A stretch of 57,404 bases of DNA from Thermosynechococcus sp. M98_K2018_005 (lineage in GTDB: Bacteria; Cyanobacteriota; Cyanobacteriia; Thermosynechococcales; Thermosynechococcaceae), in contig NZ_DVEH01000036.1 of NCBI RefSeq assembly GCF_015295825.1, positions 1-57,404 on the forward strand. The letters run 5' to 3'. A program made the translations under genes and the position numbers. Shown here one piece after another: positions 54,041 through 57,404 of the stretch (within the stretch, counting starts at the first letter, position 1; each line of letters begins with the position of its first letter). The notes under the pieces were generated by a model. It saw nothing but the letters and a program-made list of their open reading frames with translations. It did no database searches and had not been told where the DNA came from.

Positions 54041-54487
54041 TTGGCCTTTCATATTTTGGTGCTTCATGGCCCCAATCTGAACCTGTTAGGGCAACGGGAG
54101 CCGGCGATTTATGGGGTTGTGACCCTAGCGAGTATCAACCAATCTTTGGAGGCCTTGGCGCAGGAGTTGGGGGTAACCATTGAGTGCCTCCAGTCCAATC
54201 ATGAGGGGATCTTGGTGGATGCCATTCAGGGGGCAATGGGACGTGCCCAAGGCATTTTAATTAACCCCGCAGCCTATACCCACACCAGCGTAGCTCTACG
54301 AGATGCGATTGCTGCAGTCGCCCTGCCAACTGTGGAAGTTCACCTGAGTAACATTCATCAACGGGAAACTTTTCGCCATCATTCCTATGTTGCCCCGGTG
54401 GCGATCGGTCAAATTGCTGGCTTTGGTGCTGATAGTTATTTGTTGGGGTTACGGGCACTGGTCAATTATTTACAAGCAAAAGGCTAA
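54041..54487 (+). CDS. aroQ: 3-dehydroquinate dehydratase, type II
   Basis: The 148-residue enzyme of the shikimate pathway converts 3-dehydroquinate to 3-dehydroshikimate. The family blocks are [17 protein letters not shown] near 9-25 with the catalytic Tyr, [12 protein letters not shown] near 50-61, [16 protein letters not shown] near 76-91 and [14 protein letters not shown] near 99-112 with the catalytic His. Start is TTG at 54041, since no ATG precedes the first block. It overlaps the convergent YqeG gene by 4 bases. Confidence 0.95.
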   Translation: MAFHILVLHGPNLNLLGQREPAIYGVVTLASINQSLEALAQELGVTIECLQSNHEGILVDAIQGAMGRAQGILINPAAYTHTSVALRDAIAAVALPTVEVHLSNIHQRETFRHHSYVAPVAIGQIAGFGADSYLLGLRALVNYLQAKG

Positions 54488-55023
54488 TTCTCAGCGGGGG
54501 GCGCGATCGCCAGCCGTGTTCCCAACTGTCGTGCTAGCCAAAACTCCAGATGACGCACCCAAGACTTACCATCAAGGCGCTTGACAAGAACGGGTTGCAC
54601 CAAGATCGTAAACATCCCCAAGCGATTGCCCGCGAGAATATCTGTAAACAGGCGATCGCCCACCATGGCCACCTGATTATAGGGCAGATTCATGGCTTGT
54701 ACGGCTTGACGAATCTTCCGCCGCGACGGCTTGCCCGCCCCCATCAAAAAGGGTAACTCCACCTGCTGGGCAATCCGTTCAATGCGGCGATGGTTCAAAT
54801 TATTGCTCACTAGCCAGATTGGCATTTGATGCTTGATCTCTAAGAGCCACGCCAGAGTTTTCGGGGGCAGATGCGCATCCCAGGTGGGGAGGAGCGTATC
54901 ATCCACATCCAGCACCATGCCCCGCAGATGATATTTTGCCAGCAGGCTGGGGTGCAACTGTTCAATGGTGGTTTCAAGAATTAAATCCGGTTGCAGCAGT
55001 GCTGCTAGAGACCTAGGGGTCAT
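54484..55023 (-). CDS. YqeG family HAD-IIIA phosphatase
   Basis: The frame opens at 55161; ATG 55023 ([14 protein letters not shown]) is the likely start and gives 179 residues. The HAD motifs are [10 protein letters not shown] near 37-46 (nucleophile Asp and the following Asp), SNN near 73, KPSRR near 96 with the Lys and [13 protein letters not shown] near 113-125. YqeG of Bacillus subtilis and PGP phosphatases of chloroplasts (PTPMT-like) belong here; phosphatidylglycerophosphate is a plausible substrate but not proven. It is leftward and convergent with aroQ. Confidence 0.88.
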   Translation of the reverse strand: MTPRSLAALLQPDLILETTIEQLHPSLLAKYHLRGMVLDVDDTLLPTWDAHLPPKTLAWLLEIKHQMPIWLVSNNLNHRRIERIAQQVELPFLMGAGKPSRRKIRQAVQAMNLPYNQVAMVGDRLFTDILAGNRLGMFTILVQPVLVKRLDGKSWVRHLEFWLARQLGTRLAIAPPAEN

Positions 55024-55166
55024 TGAAAACACAAATAACGAAGAAGAAGCTTCTGCCAGACTATCACGATCCCAGGGGAGAGTGGGAACTGCAAAAATTT
55101 TCTCTAGTGTTACCCCAATCACAAAGGATATGCTACTATCTGAGAGAATGCCGCGTGTCAACGGAT

Positions 55167-55664
55167 ATGGCGAAGGTTCTGGTACTCAATGCTTCCTATG
55201 AACCACTCAATATTACGAGTTGGCAACGGGCAGTTGTCCTTTTAATCAAGGGCAAGGCGGAGCAAGTCGAACACAACGGCAAGATGGTTTACAACAATTT
55301 TCCCTTGCCGACCGTCATTCGTCTGCGGCATTATGTCGTCACTCCCTACAAAGAAATTCCCCTTACCCGCCGCAATATCCTGCATCGAGATGGCCACTCC
55401 TGCCAGTACTGCGGCTATACAGGCGATGAACTGACCCTTGATCACGTTATTCCCAAATCCCGCGGTGGCGGTGAAACTTGGGAAAATATTGTGACCGCCT
55501 GTGTTCGCTGTAACGTCAAGAAAGGGAATCGCACCCCCAAAGAAGCGAATATGTCCCTACGGCAGACACCGCGTCGTCCCATTAGTAGTTTGTACTTTGA
55601 AGTCACGAAACACGTCCGTACCGGCACTCATCAAGAGTGGCGGAAGTATGTCATTGGAGTTTAG
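55167..55664 (+). CDS. HNH endonuclease family protein
   Basis: The frame opens at 55023; ATG 55167 (MAKVLVLNASYEPLNI) gives the normal 165-residue cyanobacterial form, with GTG 55155 as an alternative. A zinc finger-like HNH core is present: CQYCG near 77-81, LTLDHVIPKSRGG near 86-98 with the catalytic His, NIVTACVRCNVKKGN near 104-118. These proteins occur singly in nearly all cyanobacteria; their role in DNA repair or recombination is unknown. It is divergent from the YqeG gene, sharing about 140 bases. Confidence 0.88.
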   Translation: MAKVLVLNASYEPLNITSWQRAVVLLIKGKAEQVEHNGKMVYNNFPLPTVIRLRHYVVTPYKEIPLTRRNILHRDGHSCQYCGYTGDELTLDHVIPKSRGGGETWENIVTACVRCNVKKGNRTPKEANMSLRQTPRRPISSLYFEVTKHVRTGTHQEWRKYVIGV

Positions 55665-55876
55665 TTCTCATTGAGAAAGCAGTGACACTTTTAGCGTAGC
55701 GTTTGCATGGTTACATCACAACCTTGTTCACAATAGTTGAGGACTTTCAGCAAAACTTCTTTTTTCCGAGGTCGGGTCTATCGCCAGAGATAATGAAGCT
55801 GTGGCTAAGGCATATCGGATATTCTAGTATCCTAGGGGAGAAACATTACCTTTGGAAAGCTCAAGTTCAGGTTGTT

Positions 55877-56587
55877 ATGTCAAGTATTGAGACCGAAAAC
55901 TTTAGTCAACTCTTTCCGCTTTTTGGTGCCAGTTCCCAAGAGGCACTTTCCTCGATGCTCTCAGTGGCTTGGCATAACACCTACCCGGCGGGGCGTGCCA
56001 TTCTAATTGAAGATGCGTGGGGCAATGCGGTTTACTTTATCCTCTCAGGCTGGGTGAAGGTGCGGCGACTGCTCCCTAATGGAGATTTCATGACCCTAGC
56101 GATCCTTGGGCCGGGGGATTTTTTTGGTGAAATGGCCATTCTTGACCAATCACCCCGCTCAACGGATGTGGTGGCACTGTGTCCAGCGGAAGTTTTGTCC
56201 GTGCCGGCGCAAAAATTTGTCCATGTCCTGCGCCATGAGCCGGATTTGCACTATCGGATGCTGCAATTGATGGCACAACGGCTACGCCTGACTAATACTC
56301 GCATTGAACTGTTGCACAAACCTCCTGCCGTCAAACTAGCCCATGTCTTGGTGAATTTGGCACGGCGCTATGGTCAGCATCCGGGGGGCAATGCCAACAC
56401 AGCTATGATTTTCAATGTACCCATCAAGGATTTAGCGGATGTGGCTAACATGAGCCCTGATGAAGCACATCAACTGCTGGATAAACTGGTGGCGAAAAAC
56501 TGGATCAAGATTGATGCGGCCAAGCAACAACTCCAAATCCTCAATTTGCCACAACTAGAGCAATTAGCACAGCAAGCGGTGAGTTAA
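55877..56587 (+). CDS. CRP/FNR family transcription regulator
   Basis: The open frame begins at 55703, but the CRP-like part starts at ATG 55877 (MSSIETENFSQLF), giving 236 residues. An N-terminal cyclic-nucleotide-binding beta-barrel (about 20-135) contains FFGEMAILDQSPRSTDVVA. The phosphate-binding Arg-Ser is at PRS, but the cAMP-specific residues are not all there. A C-terminal helix-turn-helix follows (IKDLADVANMSPDEAHQLLD, about 185-205). The recognition helix differs from NtcA and SycrpA, so effector and targets are unknown. Confidence 0.88.
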   Translation: MSSIETENFSQLFPLFGASSQEALSSMLSVAWHNTYPAGRAILIEDAWGNAVYFILSGWVKVRRLLPNGDFMTLAILGPGDFFGEMAILDQSPRSTDVVALCPAEVLSVPAQKFVHVLRHEPDLHYRMLQLMAQRLRLTNTRIELLHKPPAVKLAHVLVNLARRYGQHPGGNANTAMIFNVPIKDLADVANMSPDEAHQLLDKLVAKNWIKIDAAKQQLQILNLPQLEQLAQQAVS

Positions 56588-56655
56588 AGTTCTGTTGGCT
56601 TGTTGAGGAGCAGTGACCTGCTCTAGGATAGCAATAGTTGCAAGTGCTTTCTGCT

Positions 56656-57240
56656 ATGGCGATCGCCCCCAACCTCTACGAAGACACCTTGGTTCGCTAC
56701 ACGGATCCGCTGCATGCGACAGAACTCTTGCGGCAATATCGCCCGTACCTAGAGATGCTTCCCAGTATGCGGCGACCTCAAGAGAGTTTAATTCCGATTC
56801 CGCTGCCGATCGCCCATATTCAGGTTCCTGCCGCCACAACCTCGAACCAACGTTCCCAAGTCAAGTCAGTGATGGTGCCCTGTGACTTGGTCTTTGTCAT
56901 GTGCGATCCCGAGTGGAAAGTCAAAACCGACATTGAACTGCTAGTCTTTATCCATCGTCCGGGGGAAAGCTTTACGGAACTGCTGGGGCGCTGGCGCCAA
57001 TCCCAAGTGCTTCTCAGTCGCAGTTATAGCTGGGATATGCCCTTGCAGCATCGGGATGTCTTTAGTGAGGGCGCGAATCGTCAATTTCCCCTCTTTGTCC
57101 TCTTTCAAGAAACCCTTCCGGTGATTAAGCGCGGTTTCAAGGCTGCCCGATTGCCCTGCGTGATTGATACCACGATTCTCAAGGAACAGCCGTCTTCAGC
57201 CACAAAGCTTATGACGAGTTCATCAGAAAGCACAGAATAG
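56656..57240 (+). CDS. Conserved protein of unknown function
   Basis: ATG 56656 (MAIAPNLYEDTLVRYTDP) is preferred to the upstream start at 56638, which adds only a few residues. The 194-residue product seems soluble, with a Pro-rich middle (IPIPLPIAHIQVP) and a well-ordered C-terminal half (VMVPCDLVFVMCDPEWKVK, then LLVFIHRPGESFTELLGRW). The end is Ser-rich and looks disordered. No domain is recognised. It lies 68 bases after the CRP-family gene and before the Mrr-like fragment. Confidence 0.7.
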   Translation: MAIAPNLYEDTLVRYTDPLHATELLRQYRPYLEMLPSMRRPQESLIPIPLPIAHIQVPAATTSNQRSQVKSVMVPCDLVFVMCDPEWKVKTDIELLVFIHRPGESFTELLGRWRQSQVLLSRSYSWDMPLQHRDVFSEGANRQFPLFVLFQETLPVIKRGFKAARLPCVIDTTILKEQPSSATKLMTSSSESTE

Positions 57241-57250
57241 CGACGGAGAA

Positions 57251-57404
57251 ATGTCAGAGGCATCTAAATCCTTTGTGTCAACCTTTGATCAAATGCTCAT
57301 TCCCACACTTCAAGCACTGCAAAATTTAGGCGGGTCAGGCACAATTGAGAAAATTTATAGGAGTGATGTGGGCAGGCTAAAACCCCTCCGCTTCAGCGAG
57401 GGGA
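57251..57404 (+). CDS. N-terminal fragment of an Mrr-like restriction protein, perhaps interrupted
   Basis: ATG 57251 opens a frame that runs to the window end. Its first 37 residues (around FDQMLIPTLQALQNLGGSGT) resemble the N-terminal winged-helix domain of Mrr restriction enzymes, which target modified DNA. After about residue 36 the match fails: the next residues read DVGRLKPLRFSEG and coincide with the hairpin AACCCCTCCGCTTCAGCGAGGGG, which looks like an IS200/IS605-type end. The gene is therefore either cut by the window edge or interrupted by an insertion. GGAG precedes the ATG by only two bases. Confidence 0.5.
   Translation, partial: MSEASKSFVSTFDQMLIPTLQALQNLGGSGTIEKIYRSDVGRLKPLRFSEG
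57380..57404 (+). mobile_element. Possible end of an IS200/IS605-family element
   Basis: CCCCTC-CGCTTCAGC-GAGGGG forms a subterminal hairpin with one bulged base, of the kind found at IS200/IS605 ends in cyanobacteria (typically with AGGCTAAAACCCCTCC around it). The transposase or tnpB gene would lie beyond the window. It is inferred from pattern memory alone. Confidence 0.4.

Noticed and set aside
1-57404. CRISPR array or other tandem repeat system
   Set aside because: No regularly spaced repeats are seen; the only frequent repeat is the dispersed HIP1 palindrome GCGATCGC.

Overview
This window comes from a thermophilic unicellular cyanobacterium of the Thermosynechococcus type. The palindrome GCGATCGC (HIP1) is scattered through nearly every gene. 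Cyanobacterial marker genes are present: kaiABC, psb28, hemL for the C5 tetrapyrrole route, a phylloquinone-pathway thioesterase, sufR-sufB and a cyanobacteriochrome (CBCR) of the SesA type. KaiC is 518 residues with S431/T432 and K53/K294 in the positions known from T. elongatus BP-1. KaiB differs from the BP-1 protein, as I remember it, at about four residues, so this looks like a sister strain or species and not BP-1 itself. There are no rRNA genes, no convincing tRNA genes and no CRISPR array.

Layout. 0-3 kb: a secreted small protein, then a leftward magnesium-transport operon (51-aa ORF, DUF7219 protein, mgtE, mgtC/sapB). 3.7-7.4 kb: a 1240-residue CBCR with PAS, GAF, GGDEF and EAL domains. 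7.4-13.8 kb: housekeeping genes (cysteine desulfurase, RNase Z with a helix-hairpin-helix tail, a DUF3386 protein, a CobO-like protein without a P-loop, an epoxide-hydrolase-like enzyme, a YtxH-type pair). 13.8-17.6 kb: cell-wall enzymes (Slt-type lytic transglycosylase, M15 carboxypeptidase), a short-chain dehydrogenase and a 53-aa membrane peptide. 17.6-22.8 kb, leftward: aminotransferase, ftsY, a CysQ/IMPase enzyme and a double-ATPase peptide ABC protein. 22.8-28.7 kb: a SphS-like histidine kinase, the SesA-type diguanylate cyclase and a PP2C phosphatase. 28.7-33 kb: queA, a structured intergenic stretch, a nitrilase-family amidase and the prepilin peptidase. 33-37.4 kb: a large multi-PAS GAF-GGDEF gene and a second, unidentified gene, both broken by small indels. 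37.5-44.9 kb: hemL, a CBS-histidine kinase divergent from kaiA, kaiABC and NAD kinase. 45-49 kb: GAF-HD-GYP protein, CPBP protease, ferredoxin, DHNA-CoA thioesterase-like protein and a frameshifted seven-blade WD40 protein. 49-57.4 kb: sufB carrying a 360-residue intein, sufR with two operators, an alpha/beta hydrolase, psb28, aroQ, a YqeG-type phosphatase, an HNH endonuclease, a CRP-family regulator and, at the edge, the start of an Mrr-like restriction gene that runs into an IS200/IS605-like hairpin.

Two themes stand out. First, signalling is dense: two bilin-binding CBCRs, one further GGDEF protein and one HD-GYP protein all point to cyclic-di-GMP, close to the circadian clock operon. Second, four or more single-base indels, mostly in short homopolymers, break three loci between 33.6 and 48.6 kb. 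They are either real recent gene decay or consensus errors, and raw reads would decide. The most notable single element is the complete LAGLIDADG-type intein in sufB, in a locus whose sufR operators (CAAC-N6-GTTG, twice) are intact.
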